A DNA stretch of 64,000 bases from NCBI GenBank assembly GCA_050290265.1, contig JBNKHI010000015.1:1-64000 (forward strand). The letters are read 5' to 3'. Under the pieces are notes generated by a model, which was given only the letters and a program-made list of their open reading frames with translations, did no database searches and was not told where the DNA came from. The position numbers and the translations under genes were made by a program. Positions 16,782-25,358 of this stretch are shown in pieces. Each line of letters starts with the position of its first letter. Position 1 is the stretch's first letter. Source of the stretch: JBNKFV01 sp050290265 (GTDB taxonomy: Bacteria > Pseudomonadota > Gammaproteobacteria > Pseudomonadales > Cellvibrionaceae).

Positions 16782-17948
16782 ATGGAACAGTCGCTGTTTC
16801 AATCCTTTTTTCTGATTTTTACTGGCGCCGCGATTCTCTCTTCTCTCGCTTTATACACACGCCAACCGTTACTGGTCGCTTACATTGTTGTTGGCGCGAT
16901 GCTGGGCCCCTACGGCTTTAAACTCATTACCAACGTTTCATTAGTGAGCGAGATTTCTCGCATAGGCATTATCTTTTTATTGTTTTTACTCGGTCTGGAT
17001 ATGCAATTTAAGGCTTTAATTGCCGTATTGCGTAAAGCCACCACTGTTGGCCTGCTCAGCTCAGTAGTATTTGCTTTGATGGGCTACGGCATTGGCTATG
17101 CATTTGGTTTTTCTCATATGGAAAACATCATTATTGGTATGGCAATGATGTTTTCCAGTACGATTATCGGCATTAAACTGTTACCGACCACGGTATTGCA
17201 TCACAAGCACACTGGTGAACTCATGGTTGGTTTACTGTTACTGCAGGATTTCTTAGCGATTATCTGCTTGATGGTTCTTTTAAGTGGGGATCTGGGCGAG
17301 GTCAATTTCAGTCAGCTGGGTATGACATTTATGGCGTTACCTTTAGTGGGCGCGTTTGCTTTCGTTTTTGTACGGTACGCCCTGCTGCCATTGATGCACA
17401 AGTTTGACAGATTTCATGAATATACATTTTTGCTGGCAATAGGCTGGTGCCTTGGACTTGCTGAACTTTGTGAATATCTCGGCCTCTCAGCCGAAATTGG
17501 AGCATTCCTGGCCGGCATTTCGATCGCGACAAGCCCAGTTTCTCAGTATATCGCTATCAGCCTAAAACCGCTGCGTGACTTTTTCTTGATACTCTTTTTC
17601 TTTTCTCTAGGCGCTCAATTCAATCTAGCTTTACTACCTGATGTAATCGTTGCAGCACTAGTGCTCGCTGCAGCAGTACTCATTATTAAACCAATTACTT
17701 ACCGCTTTTTATTAAGAGAACAAAGTGAAAAATCCAATTTAGCGTGGGATATTGGGTTTCGCTTAGGACAAATCAGCGAATTTTCATTGTTAATCACCTT
17801 TGTCGCCATCGAGGCCAATCTTATTGGCGAGAGAGCCTCCACGTTAATTCAAAGCACTGCGATCCTCACATTTTTGATATCCAGCTATATAGTGATCTTC
17901 AATTTGCCCAACCCTATCGCGGTAAAAGATGAGCTGCGACGTGATTAG
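16782..17948 (+). CDS. CPA2-family cation/proton antiporter (Kef-type membrane domain only)
   Basis: 388 residues, about eleven to twelve hydrophobic helices and no soluble tail. The pattern matches the Na_H_Exchanger module of KefB/KefC-type proteins: PLLVAYIVVGAMLGPYGF near the N-terminus, then GIIFLLFLLGLDM, MMFSSTIIGIK, LLLQDFLAII (the conserved Gln-Asp pair) and GLSAEIGAFLAGI. The RCK/TrkA-N nucleotide-binding domain of true Kef systems is absent, so it is not gated the same way unless by a separate subunit. Transported ion (K+ or Na+) unknown. ATG at 16782. Its last 4 bp overlap the end of the convergent NADAR gene. Confidence 0.9.
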   Translation: MEQSLFQSFFLIFTGAAILSSLALYTRQPLLVAYIVVGAMLGPYGFKLITNVSLVSEISRIGIIFLLFLLGLDMQFKALIAVLRKATTVGLLSSVVFALMGYGIGYAFGFSHMENIIIGMAMMFSSTIIGIKLLPTTVLHHKHTGELMVGLLLLQDFLAIICLMVLLSGDLGEVNFSQLGMTFMALPLVGAFAFVFVRYALLPLMHKFDRFHEYTFLLAIGWCLGLAELCEYLGLSAEIGAFLAGISIATSPVSQYIAISLKPLRDFFLILFFFSLGAQFNLALLPDVIVAALVLAAAVLIIKPITYRFLLREQSEKSNLAWDIGFRLGQISEFSLLITFVAIEANLIGERASTLIQSTAILTFLISSYIVIFNLPNPIAVKDELRRD

Positions 17949-18421
17949 CCAACTTGAGCAGCCTCACTGCGTATCTTCTCGCGAATATTCATCCATATTT
18001 TACCCAGATGGTTATTTCCGCGCTGATCACGCCCTAAACCCCAATAGTGATCATAGGCAGATACTTCAGCAAGCAATTGGTCACCGGTATCCAATAAGAG
18101 AGCCTTAATCTCCGGGTTCTGCTGACACTTGGAATAAAGCGCTCTTGTCATGATGGTTAAGCGCATTTGCTTCCAGCCCTTACGCTTCATTAGCCACCAG
18201 CGATTACCTATTTTATAGGCATCCTGTGCGGAAGCGTTTTCAAGCTTCTTTACAGTAGATGTCCCAGGGTACTTTTGAATTTGATAATAATGTTCAGCCG
18301 TCGCCCACCTTTGATCTTCTAATAAAAAAGTATGGGGCGAAGTTGTCGATAAAAAATGGTCGGTATCAAAACGAGAAAACTGGAGCGCTTTTTCAAAGCG
18401 ATCATCATGGGCAAAGATCAT
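17945..18421 (-). CDS. NADAR/YbiA-like N-glycosidase family protein
   Basis: 158 residues, the length of YbiA. NADAR proteins cleave the N-glycosidic bond of early riboflavin-pathway intermediates, or of ADP-ribosylated guanine in some relatives. Characteristic pieces are the aromatic entry PHTFLLEDQRWATAEHYYQIQKY (about residues 28-50), the central IGNRWWLMKRKGW and the C-terminal YDHYWGLGRDQRGNNHLGKIWM. The Trp/Gly/Asn-rich end is the hallmark. No toxin-like or macrodomain partner sits beside it, so a housekeeping or damage-control role is more likely than a toxin-antitoxin role. Convergent with the antiporter. Confidence 0.88.
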   Translation of the reverse strand: MIFAHDDRFEKALQFSRFDTDHFLSTTSPHTFLLEDQRWATAEHYYQIQKYPGTSTVKKLENASAQDAYKIGNRWWLMKRKGWKQMRLTIMTRALYSKCQQNPEIKALLLDTGDQLLAEVSAYDHYWGLGRDQRGNNHLGKIWMNIREKIRSEAAQVG

Positions 18422-18550
18422 TTTTGTTTACTACTATAGTGGGTAAAAAGTAATATGATTCTATCAGATTGAACTTTGACATACCGCACTCTGATTAAGA
18501 TTAAGGCTAAAACAAAATCTCGTAAATGATAGTGAATAAAGGAGCTGTTA

Positions 18551-19366
18551 ATGGACTTTCAAGAAGTTTTAGATAAAGCGATACCACTGGCAACAGAGTA
18601 TGGCATCAAAATAGCGCTTGCTATAGTTATCTATGTCGTGGGCCGCTGGTTGGCTGGCTTGGTGACATCAATTATAAGGAAAGGTTTGGATAAACGCGGC
18701 ATGGAGCCAACCATTGCGGGCTTCACCTGCAATATTGTTTACGCCATGTTGATGACGGTCATCATTATTGCAACTCTGGGCCAAATTGGAATTCAGACAG
18801 CCTCATTTGTTGCCATCATCGGTGCTGCAGGCTTAGCGATTGGCTTGGCGCTGCAAGGCTCGCTAGCGAATTTTGCAGCCGGTGTATTAATGATCATGTT
18901 CAGACCCTGCAAGGCCGGCGATTTTATCGAAGCGGCTGGAATTATGGGTGTCGTTGAAGAGATCAGTATTTTTGCAACAACATTAAAAACGGGTGACAAC
19001 AAGACCATCATTGTGCCCAACTCATCAATTATGGGTGGAAATATAACTAACTACTCCACCAAGCCTACGCGCCGTATTGACATGGTAATTGGCGTTTCTT
19101 ACGAAGCTGATCTTAAGAAAACCAAAGAAGTGATCAAACAAGTGATCGATGCTGAAGAACGCGTCCTAAAAGATCCAGAACCGGTCATTGCCGTAGCAGA
19201 ACTCGCCGACTCGTCAGTGAATTTGTATGTTCGCCCCTGGGTTAACTCCGGTGACTATTGGCCAACACGTTTTGACTTAACTGAAAACATTAAAATCAAA
19301 CTCGATGAAGCTGGCATCTCCATTCCATTTCCACAAATGGATGTGCATCTACACAAGTCAGAATAA
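18551..19366 (+). CDS. mscS: Small-conductance mechanosensitive channel MscS
   Basis: 271 residues, close to E. coli MscS (286). Three N-terminal membrane helices are visible. The pore-lining third helix is Ala/Gly-rich (GAAGLAIGLALQGSLANFAAGV, about residues 93-114). A cytoplasmic beta and cage domain follows (FRPCKAGDFIEAAG, IIVPNSSIMGGNITNYS). It releases solutes when membrane tension rises. ATG at 18551, with AAGGAG upstream. A strong terminator follows. A second, larger MscS relative is at 46171-47304. Confidence 0.96.
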   Translation: MDFQEVLDKAIPLATEYGIKIALAIVIYVVGRWLAGLVTSIIRKGLDKRGMEPTIAGFTCNIVYAMLMTVIIIATLGQIGIQTASFVAIIGAAGLAIGLALQGSLANFAAGVLMIMFRPCKAGDFIEAAGIMGVVEEISIFATTLKTGDNKTIIVPNSSIMGGNITNYSTKPTRRIDMVIGVSYEADLKKTKEVIKQVIDAEERVLKDPEPVIAVAELADSSVNLYVRPWVNSGDYWPTRFDLTENIKIKLDEAGISIPFPQMDVHLHKSE

Positions 19367-19400
19367 AAAAAAGGCGGCCTTGGGGCCGCCTTTTTTATTC
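19361..19400. terminator. Bidirectional terminator after mscS
   Basis: GGCGGCC (19373-19379) pairs with GGCCGCC (19384-19390), flanked by an A-run and a T-run (GAATAAAAAA ... TTTTTTATTC), so it can end transcription from both mscS and the convergent kinase gene. Confidence 0.92.
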
Positions 19401-19439
19401 GAGTCAATCAACAACAAGTTCAATATTTCCTGATAGTTG

Positions 19440-21608
19440 TTATTCAGAACTATTCAGCCACTGATATATCCTTTTCTGTAATTCATTGTAACGAGCGGGT
19501 TTAGAGATATAGTCATCCATACCAGACGCTAAACAAACACCTTGCTCACCATCGCGCGACTCAGAGGTTATGGCAATGATTGGCACGTGCTTTCCGGTTT
19601 CAAGTTCAATAGCACGAATTTTCTCGGCAGTCTCATAACCGCTCAAGCCAGGCATCTGACAATCAAGCAAGATTAGATCATATGGCATTTGATCAATTTT
19701 ATTCAATGCCTCTTCACCACTGTCAGCACTAGCTGTTTTAAAGCCCATTTTTCGGACCATAGCCTCAACTACCTGCTGGTCTACACGCTGGTCATCAACA
19801 ATCAAAATATGTTTAGACTCAGGAATTACTGCATCATTCTCAACCGGCGTTTCACCGACCAAATGACGAACTTTCTCTTTTAACAAGTGCCGAATTATTG
19901 GCTTATGAATACATTCAACAGAATCGAAAAGCGCTTTATTTTCCCTGTATACTTTATCCTCCTCCTGAAACTGCCCCAACACACAAAGAACCTTGCTAGC
20001 AGCCTCTCCTTGAAGCACAGCAGATATGCTCGCAACCGTTTTCGACAGATCTTTATCGGCATAAATCATTACAAAACTTATTGGGTGTTCAGTCTTGAGC
20101 GCTTCGTCGATTCGCTCTAATAGCAAGTCATGTTTATCTACTAGTTCAGGTGCTAACCCCCAAAACTCAAAAGTATCAGCAATATTTTGCCCAACTAAAC
20201 TGGGCATATTGAACAATAAAACTCGCTGCGAAGGGAGATGCAGATTCTCTTTTACATACTCTCCCGTAGCTTCGAGTTCTAACTGAAAAACAAACTTGTT
20301 CGGCTCACTTTTAGTGGCATATTGAATAAACCCACCCATGCTTTCACACAAACCATTACTGATAGTCAAGCCTAGACCAATCCCCGGGTGGTTCTTTTGA
20401 GCCTGTATATAAGGGTTATTAACTAACTCACTCTCTTTCAAGTTAAGCTGACCACCAATATTTTCGATACTAAAACTCAATATAGATTTATTGGTTTCAT
20501 CAACATGTTGTTCAGCATAAAAAAATAATTCACCACCCGTCGAACGATTAATCATTATCTGCACAAGGTTAATGATAATTTGCCCTATACGTATGGCATC
20601 CCCCTTAACTCGCAAAGGTAAATCTTGCGAAAAAATGTAGTTTAACTCTAAGCCTTGGCGATTAGCCTCCAGTGTTAAATCTTCTAAAATGCTTTCTAAA
20701 TGCCGACGTAAATTAAAGACGGCAATATCAAGACTTAATGAATCAGAATTAATTAAAGAGAAATCTTGTACATTGTTTACTAACGCCAACTGTTTTTCGC
20801 CAGCTTTTTCAGCAAAGCCCACCCACTCTTTTTGTTTTGGTGTCAGCGTGGAGTTATTCAGTAAAGATAACGCTCCCATAATATCGTTAAGAGAACTTCT
20901 AAAATCATTACTCAAATTGGATAGAAACGTATTATTAAACTTAACAGCAGCCAGTGAATCACGATTTTCTTCTTCAAGGCTATTAGCTCGCTGCTTTAGC
21001 AAAAAGTTAGCTTCCAGACGATCCCAGTAGGACGTTGACACCAGCCTGATTTGGTTGCGCAGCAACATCAATAAAATAATATAAGTAAAGCCGTACAGGT
21101 AACCGTCAACGGTACCCAATAATAGCGCTGCTACCGCCGCAGGAACGATACCTATATAAAGGTAAAGTGTCATAAATCGTTGATAAGGTGCCATGACATT
21201 GGTAATGGTTGCGAAGAAAATCACCGTATAAAACCACATGAACGGGACTTCGTAATTCAAGCCAAGGGTAAATGTCATGGTACTTAAGATAATGCTCCAC
21301 CAGATAGCGCCAGCAAATGAAGCAATAAAATATATGTTGCGCCAACGACTCGGCGCCCGAGGATAAAGTGAATCAAATCGAAACAGCAGGAATGCGCGAA
21401 TCAGCGTTAATAACAGTAAGCCGACAGCGAGTATCAATGCCAACTTGAGGTGACGCACATAAAACTCACCCACCATAAGTGCTAACAAAAATACGAAAAA
21501 TGTAAACAGCAATCCCCGACGGCTATACTTGGCCATCCGCGCATCGGTCTCTCGCATTATTTTGCGATCTTTCTGGACCTTCGATTTAGATATGAATAAC
21601 TCCAGCAT
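19440..21608 (-). CDS. Hybrid histidine kinase with a degenerate phosphoacceptor site
   Basis: 722 residues. Five to six membrane helices occupy roughly residues 28-190. A HisKA-like region follows, in which the canonical Ser-His-Glu-x-Arg-Thr-Pro block reads SNDFRSS. The His position is Asn234 (codon AAT at 20907-20909). The HATPase domain keeps a GIGLGLTIS G-box (about residue 407), while the N-box is altered (INLVQIMIN). Residues of about 475-590 look like a receiver fold lacking the acidic pocket. The last roughly 120 residues are an intact receiver: VDD, phosphoacceptor Asp in LLDCQMP near residue 650, then AITSE and SKP. It may be a pseudokinase or a receiver-centred sensor. No cognate regulator lies beside it. 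Confidence 0.88.
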   Translation of the reverse strand: MLELFISKSKVQKDRKIMRETDARMAKYSRRGLLFTFFVFLLALMVGEFYVRHLKLALILAVGLLLLTLIRAFLLFRFDSLYPRAPSRWRNIYFIASFAGAIWWSIILSTMTFTLGLNYEVPFMWFYTVIFFATITNVMAPYQRFMTLYLYIGIVPAAVAALLLGTVDGYLYGFTYIILLMLLRNQIRLVSTSYWDRLEANFLLKQRANSLEEENRDSLAAVKFNNTFLSNLSNDFRSSLNDIMGALSLLNNSTLTPKQKEWVGFAEKAGEKQLALVNNVQDFSLINSDSLSLDIAVFNLRRHLESILEDLTLEANRQGLELNYIFSQDLPLRVKGDAIRIGQIIINLVQIMINRSTGGELFFYAEQHVDETNKSILSFSIENIGGQLNLKESELVNNPYIQAQKNHPGIGLGLTISNGLCESMGGFIQYATKSEPNKFVFQLELEATGEYVKENLHLPSQRVLLFNMPSLVGQNIADTFEFWGLAPELVDKHDLLLERIDEALKTEHPISFVMIYADKDLSKTVASISAVLQGEAASKVLCVLGQFQEEDKVYRENKALFDSVECIHKPIIRHLLKEKVRHLVGETPVENDAVIPESKHILIVDDQRVDQQVVEAMVRKMGFKTASADSGEEALNKIDQMPYDLILLDCQMPGLSGYETAEKIRAIELETGKHVPIIAITSESRDGEQGVCLASGMDDYISKPARYNELQKRIYQWLNSSE

Positions 21609-21680
21609 CTATCCTCCTGGATTGTCGCCGTTCTAGGGCTGTAGCCCTAAATAGGATAAGCGGGCAATGTAAGCCTGGGC

Positions 21681-21881
21681 TTAAATGTCCAGAACCTCAA
21701 CCAATACTGTCTTTATGATAAACCCCAGCAAACCCAACCCTAAGGCTAGAAAAAGAATAAAGGTACCAAATTTACCGGCTTTGGACTGCTTGGCTAAGTC
21801 CCAAACAATAAAAAACATAAACAGCATTAATGCGCCGATACCTAGATAGAGAGAAACCGACTCAAACAAATCATAATCCAC
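21681..21881 (-). CDS. DUF2788 small membrane protein
   Basis: 66 residues with two membrane helices (about residues 8-28 and 40-62) joined by a conserved basic turn, DLAKQSKAGKFGTF. The SLYLGIGAL start and the KAGKFGTFILFLALGLG core match the DUF2788 family as I remember it. Function unknown. It lies about 70 bp upstream of the hybrid kinase on the same strand and could share its transcript. Confidence 0.85.
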   Translation of the reverse strand: MDYDLFESVSLYLGIGALMLFMFFIVWDLAKQSKAGKFGTFILFLALGLGLLGFIIKTVLVEVLDI

Positions 21882-22043
21882 GAAAACCCCCTAGGCATTC
21901 CGAACTGACTAAAACAAAGCGCTATTTTAGAGGTTAAACGCGTCTACGTAACCTACCTATCAAAGATTTTAGTAATACGGGCCACTGAGGCCCTGAAGGG
22001 TACAAACAAGAAATGGAGCAGGAGTACCCTGCTCCGAGGTAGA

Positions 22044-23009
22044 TTACAAGTCCAAAATTAGCATTTTACTGCGGGAGCGAGAGCAGCAAGGCAGTATTTG
22101 GTCATTTGCCTCTCGCTCATCGTCGGTCAAATAATGATCTAAATGCTCTGGTGTACCCTCTATTACTCGGGTTAAGCAGGTACCACACACACCTTGCTCG
22201 CAAGAAATGGGAATATCAACGCCATTTTTTTCCAGTGCATTAACGATAGTCTCGTCCGGCTCAACCGTAAAAATCTGCCCAGAACTCGCAACTTGGACTT
22301 GAAAACTACCCGTAGTTTCAGACTCCTGAATATCCGCACCAAAATATTCGTAATGCACGTTGCTATCCGCCCATCCAGCATTCTTAGCACTACTTCGCAC
22401 GAATTCAAGGAAGCCTGTTGGACCACATACGTATAAATGCTTATCCGCTGCTGGTTTTCCAAGTGCGCTGTTGATATCCAATTTCTGAGATTCTGCTCCA
22501 TCATCAAAATGGAACTGTACTTGCTTGGAAAAGGATGAAGCCAGCATACGCTGTGTAAAAGCCGCGCGGTCTTGAGAGCGAGAACAATAGTGCATGGTAA
22601 AAGGTGACCCGATATTGGCCAAACGTTCAGCCATACATAAAATAGGTGTTACACCAATACCACCCGCTAGGAGCACACTTTCTTTCGCATCATGCGCCAA
22701 GGGGAAATGGTTACGCGGCTCACTGATTTGAATCAAGTCGCCTTCTTTGATCTCTTCATGCATTGCTATAGAGCCACCACGTGAATTAGGGTCGCGAAGC
22801 ACGCCTATCTCGTAGCGATCAGTTTCAGATGAGCTATTGCATAACGAGTATTGTCTTATTAAGCCATCACGAATATGTACATCAATGTGAGCACCGGCGG
22901 TAAAACGCGGGAGAGTTCCGCCGCTGGCATCTATTAATTCATAACGGAATATATCCACTGCAGCTAATTCTTTTTTTGCTACACGGACAGTAAGCAGACC
23001 TTGGTTCAT
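22044..23009 (-). CDS. PDR/VanB-type flavin and 2Fe-2S oxidoreductase
   Basis: 321 residues from the Met at 23009, which has GGGAGA about 10 nt upstream; an in-frame ATG at 23027 has no clear ribosome site. The order is FAD/FMN-binding barrel (RQYSLCNSSSE near residue 56), NAD-binding domain (LAGGIGVTPILCMAERL) and a C-terminal plant-type ferredoxin with the cluster motif CEQGVCGTC plus a distal Cys in LPCCSRS. This is the phthalate dioxygenase reductase layout, which passes electrons from NAD(P)H to a Rieske oxygenase or demethylase. No oxygenase gene is in view, so the partner is unknown. The nearest neighbours are etfA and etfB. Confidence 0.9.
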   Translation of the reverse strand: MNQGLLTVRVAKKELAAVDIFRYELIDASGGTLPRFTAGAHIDVHIRDGLIRQYSLCNSSSETDRYEIGVLRDPNSRGGSIAMHEEIKEGDLIQISEPRNHFPLAHDAKESVLLAGGIGVTPILCMAERLANIGSPFTMHYCSRSQDRAAFTQRMLASSFSKQVQFHFDDGAESQKLDINSALGKPAADKHLYVCGPTGFLEFVRSSAKNAGWADSNVHYEYFGADIQESETTGSFQVQVASSGQIFTVEPDETIVNALEKNGVDIPISCEQGVCGTCLTRVIEGTPEHLDHYLTDDEREANDQILPCCSRSRSKMLILDL

Positions 23010-23225
23010 GTGATTAATATCTCCCATTACATTCTTGTTTTAGTCGCGCGCGAGAACTGCGGACTCTGAATTAATCCAGTAGCCCTCTACAAGGGACACA
23101 TAATACATGCCAAGTGAAGATTTTGTTACCGACTACGAGGGAAGAAAAGTAAAAAAGCTGCCGTCATGTCACGGGATAAGATAATTCACCGAAGCGCACT
23201 TAACGCTTCGGTGAAAACGTACATC

Positions 23226-24158
23226 TTAAAGTTGCTGATCCAGTGCAGGAACTGCATCAAATAAATCAGCCACCAGGCCATAATCGGCCACTTGAAAAAT
23301 AGGTGCTTCTTCGTCTTTATTGATGGCGACAATAACCTTACTGTCTTTCATACCGGCTAAATGCTGGATAGCCCCAGATATGCCAACAGCAATATACAAA
23401 TCTGGCGCGACAATTTTTCCTGTCTGACCTACCTGCATGTCATTGGGTACGAAACCCGCATCCACAGCTGCCCGTGAAGCGCCAACGGCAGCCCCCAACT
23501 TATCGGCAACCTTGTAAAGCATGTCAAAGTTTTCGCCATTCTGCATACCACGACCACCAGAAATCACGACGCTAGCGGCAGTGAGTTCAGGTCGATCCGA
23601 CTGAGCCAACTCTTCACCGACAAAGCTTGATAGCCCTTTATCCGCCTGTATGTCTAAGCCCTCGACAGTTGCGCTACCGCCCTCAGCTGACACAGGGTCA
23701 AAAGCTGTTGTGCGCACACTAATCAGCTTAACCGCATCAGAGCTCTGGACAGTCGCTATCACATTACCGGCATAGATTGGACGCTTAAAGGTATCTTCAC
23801 TTAGCACCTCCATAATGTCCGAAATGGCTTGTGAATCTAATAACGCGGCAGCCCGAGGCAAAATATTCTTACCATTTGTCGTGGCCGCAACCAAAATATG
23901 ACTGTACTGCTTACCTAGCTCAGCTACCAGATCAGCTACATTTTCCGCCAGTTGGTGACCATACGCGGCATGATCAGCGACCAAAACACGGTTTACCCCT
24001 TCTGCCTGAGCGCCCTGCTTAGCGGCTTCGCCACAATCACTACCGACGACCAATAAATCTATATCACCACCCAGCTTTTTAGCTGCAGCTAAAGTGTTAA
24101 GCGTGGCACCTTTCAGACTCGCATTGTCATGCTCTGCTATTACTAAAATAGTCATCAA
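23226..24158 (-). CDS. etfA: Electron transfer flavoprotein alpha subunit
   Basis: 310 residues, a complete FAD-binding ETF alpha subunit. The C-terminal FAD signature is clear: SGGRGMQNGENF, then GASRAAVDAGFVPNDMQVGQTGK and YIAVGISGAIQHLAGM. With EtfB it accepts electrons from acyl-CoA and other dehydrogenases and hands them to ETF:ubiquinone oxidoreductase, whose gene is divergently placed nearby. Its start overlaps the etfB stop by 4 bp, so the two subunits are translationally coupled. Confidence 0.97.
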   Translation of the reverse strand: MMTILVIAEHDNASLKGATLNTLAAAKKLGGDIDLLVVGSDCGEAAKQGAQAEGVNRVLVADHAAYGHQLAENVADLVAELGKQYSHILVAATTNGKNILPRAAALLDSQAISDIMEVLSEDTFKRPIYAGNVIATVQSSDAVKLISVRTTAFDPVSAEGGSATVEGLDIQADKGLSSFVGEELAQSDRPELTAASVVISGGRGMQNGENFDMLYKVADKLGAAVGASRAAVDAGFVPNDMQVGQTGKIVAPDLYIAVGISGAIQHLAGMKDSKVIVAINKDEEAPIFQVADYGLVADLFDAVPALDQQL

Positions 24159-24904
24159 ATCACCTTTGCTTCGTTCTTCAGTTTGTCGATTAATTGCTCA
24201 ACACTTTCTACTATAATCCCTGCTGAGCGTTCAGCGGGTGGTTCAACGGATAGCAATTTAACACGAGGAGTCACATCGACAGAAAGTTCATCCGGGGTAA
24301 CCGTATCGAGGGGCTTTTTCTTCGCTTTCATGATGTTGGGTAATGATGCATAACGCGGTTCATTCAAACGCAGGTCCGCGGTGACTACCGCAGGCAACAC
24401 CAGTTCGATAGTCTGTAAACCACCGTCAATTTCACGTGTAACCTTGGCTTTTCCATTGTCGACAACTAACTCAGATGCGAATGTCCCTTGAGAAAAGCCT
24501 GCTAACGCTGCCAGCATTTGACCAGTTTGATTATTATCTCCATCAATAGACTGCTTTCCCATTAATACGAGGTCTGGAGCTTCTTTATCAACAACAGCTT
24601 TAAGGCATTTGGCGATAGCCAGAGGCTCAAGGTCCGTATCTGTCTCAACTAAAATGCCACGATCAGCACCCAGTGCCATTGCCGTTCGAATTTGTTCCTG
24701 GGACTGCTTGGTGCCGATAGACACAACCACAATTTCGGACACCACACCCTTTTCTTTCAAGCGCACGGCTTCTTCTACCGCGATTTCGCAAAAGGGGTTG
24801 ATAGATTTTTTAACGTTATCTATATCCACACCGCTACCATCCGATTTTGCTCGGACTTTTACGTTGTAGTCGACAACTCGTTTAACGGTAACGAGGGCTT
24901 TCAT
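24155..24904 (-). CDS. etfB: Electron transfer flavoprotein beta subunit
   Basis: 249 residues, the beta subunit length. Family segments include KRVVDYNVKVR at the N-terminus, NPFCEIAVEEAVRLKEKG, MGKQSIDGDNNQTGQMLA (nucleotide binding) and the recognition-loop region LRLNEPRYASLPNIMKAKKKPL (about residues 179-200). It forms a heterodimer with EtfA. First gene of the etfBA pair. An inverted repeat at 24988-25004 lies 84 bp upstream. Confidence 0.97.
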   Translation of the reverse strand: MKALVTVKRVVDYNVKVRAKSDGSGVDIDNVKKSINPFCEIAVEEAVRLKEKGVVSEIVVVSIGTKQSQEQIRTAMALGADRGILVETDTDLEPLAIAKCLKAVVDKEAPDLVLMGKQSIDGDNNQTGQMLAALAGFSQGTFASELVVDNGKAKVTREIDGGLQTIELVLPAVVTADLRLNEPRYASLPNIMKAKKKPLDTVTPDELSVDVTPRVKLLSVEPPAERSAGIIVESVEQLIDKLKNEAKVI

Positions 24905-25358
24905 GGTAGTCTCACTCTCTATTTTTTCCGGGGATCCGAAGTATATCGATTTAACTTAGCAACACTGATCAGATAACAACCAAAACAAATTGTACATAAC
25001 AATTACAGACAAAACTAAGTTTCAGGTGCTACTTGACCTTAGTTATATGGGTATTATTAATCCGTCACTACGTAAAACAATATAACCCGCGCGACTTACT
25101 GATTAAATCAATAAATTGCCAAGGGTCACCATATAGTGAGCAGAATATTAACCGGTTAGTTACTACTGTCTCAAGTATTTAGGAATAACAACGCTATTTT
25201 TGACAACAACAGTTATTAAAATGCCGCTTTTTGCCACTCCTTCGACCTGATTTAACGCTTGGCACGTACGAATAAACCTCTATACTTTCGGTCTAAAAAT
25301 AAAAGCTAAATTTATAAATCAACCACAACAAGTTCATCTATTTAACTGGGAGGAAAAT
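24905..25358. other. Divergent control region between etfBA and ETF-QO
   Basis: 454 bp, AT-rich, without a supported gene. It should carry promoters for both halves of one electron-transfer pathway. The clearest structure is the inverted repeat at 24988-25004. Confidence 0.5.
24988..25004. promoter_or_regulatory. Operator-like inverted repeat upstream of etfB
   Basis: AATTGT-ACATA-ACAATT: two perfect 6-bp arms with a 5-bp centre, the size of a dimeric repressor site, placed between divergent genes of the same pathway. The bound protein is not identifiable from the sequence. Confidence 0.4.

Noticed and set aside
17945..18421. Toxin-antitoxin module built on the NADAR protein
   Set aside because: No adjacent DarT-like or macrodomain gene; the neighbours are a cation antiporter and mscS in separate units.
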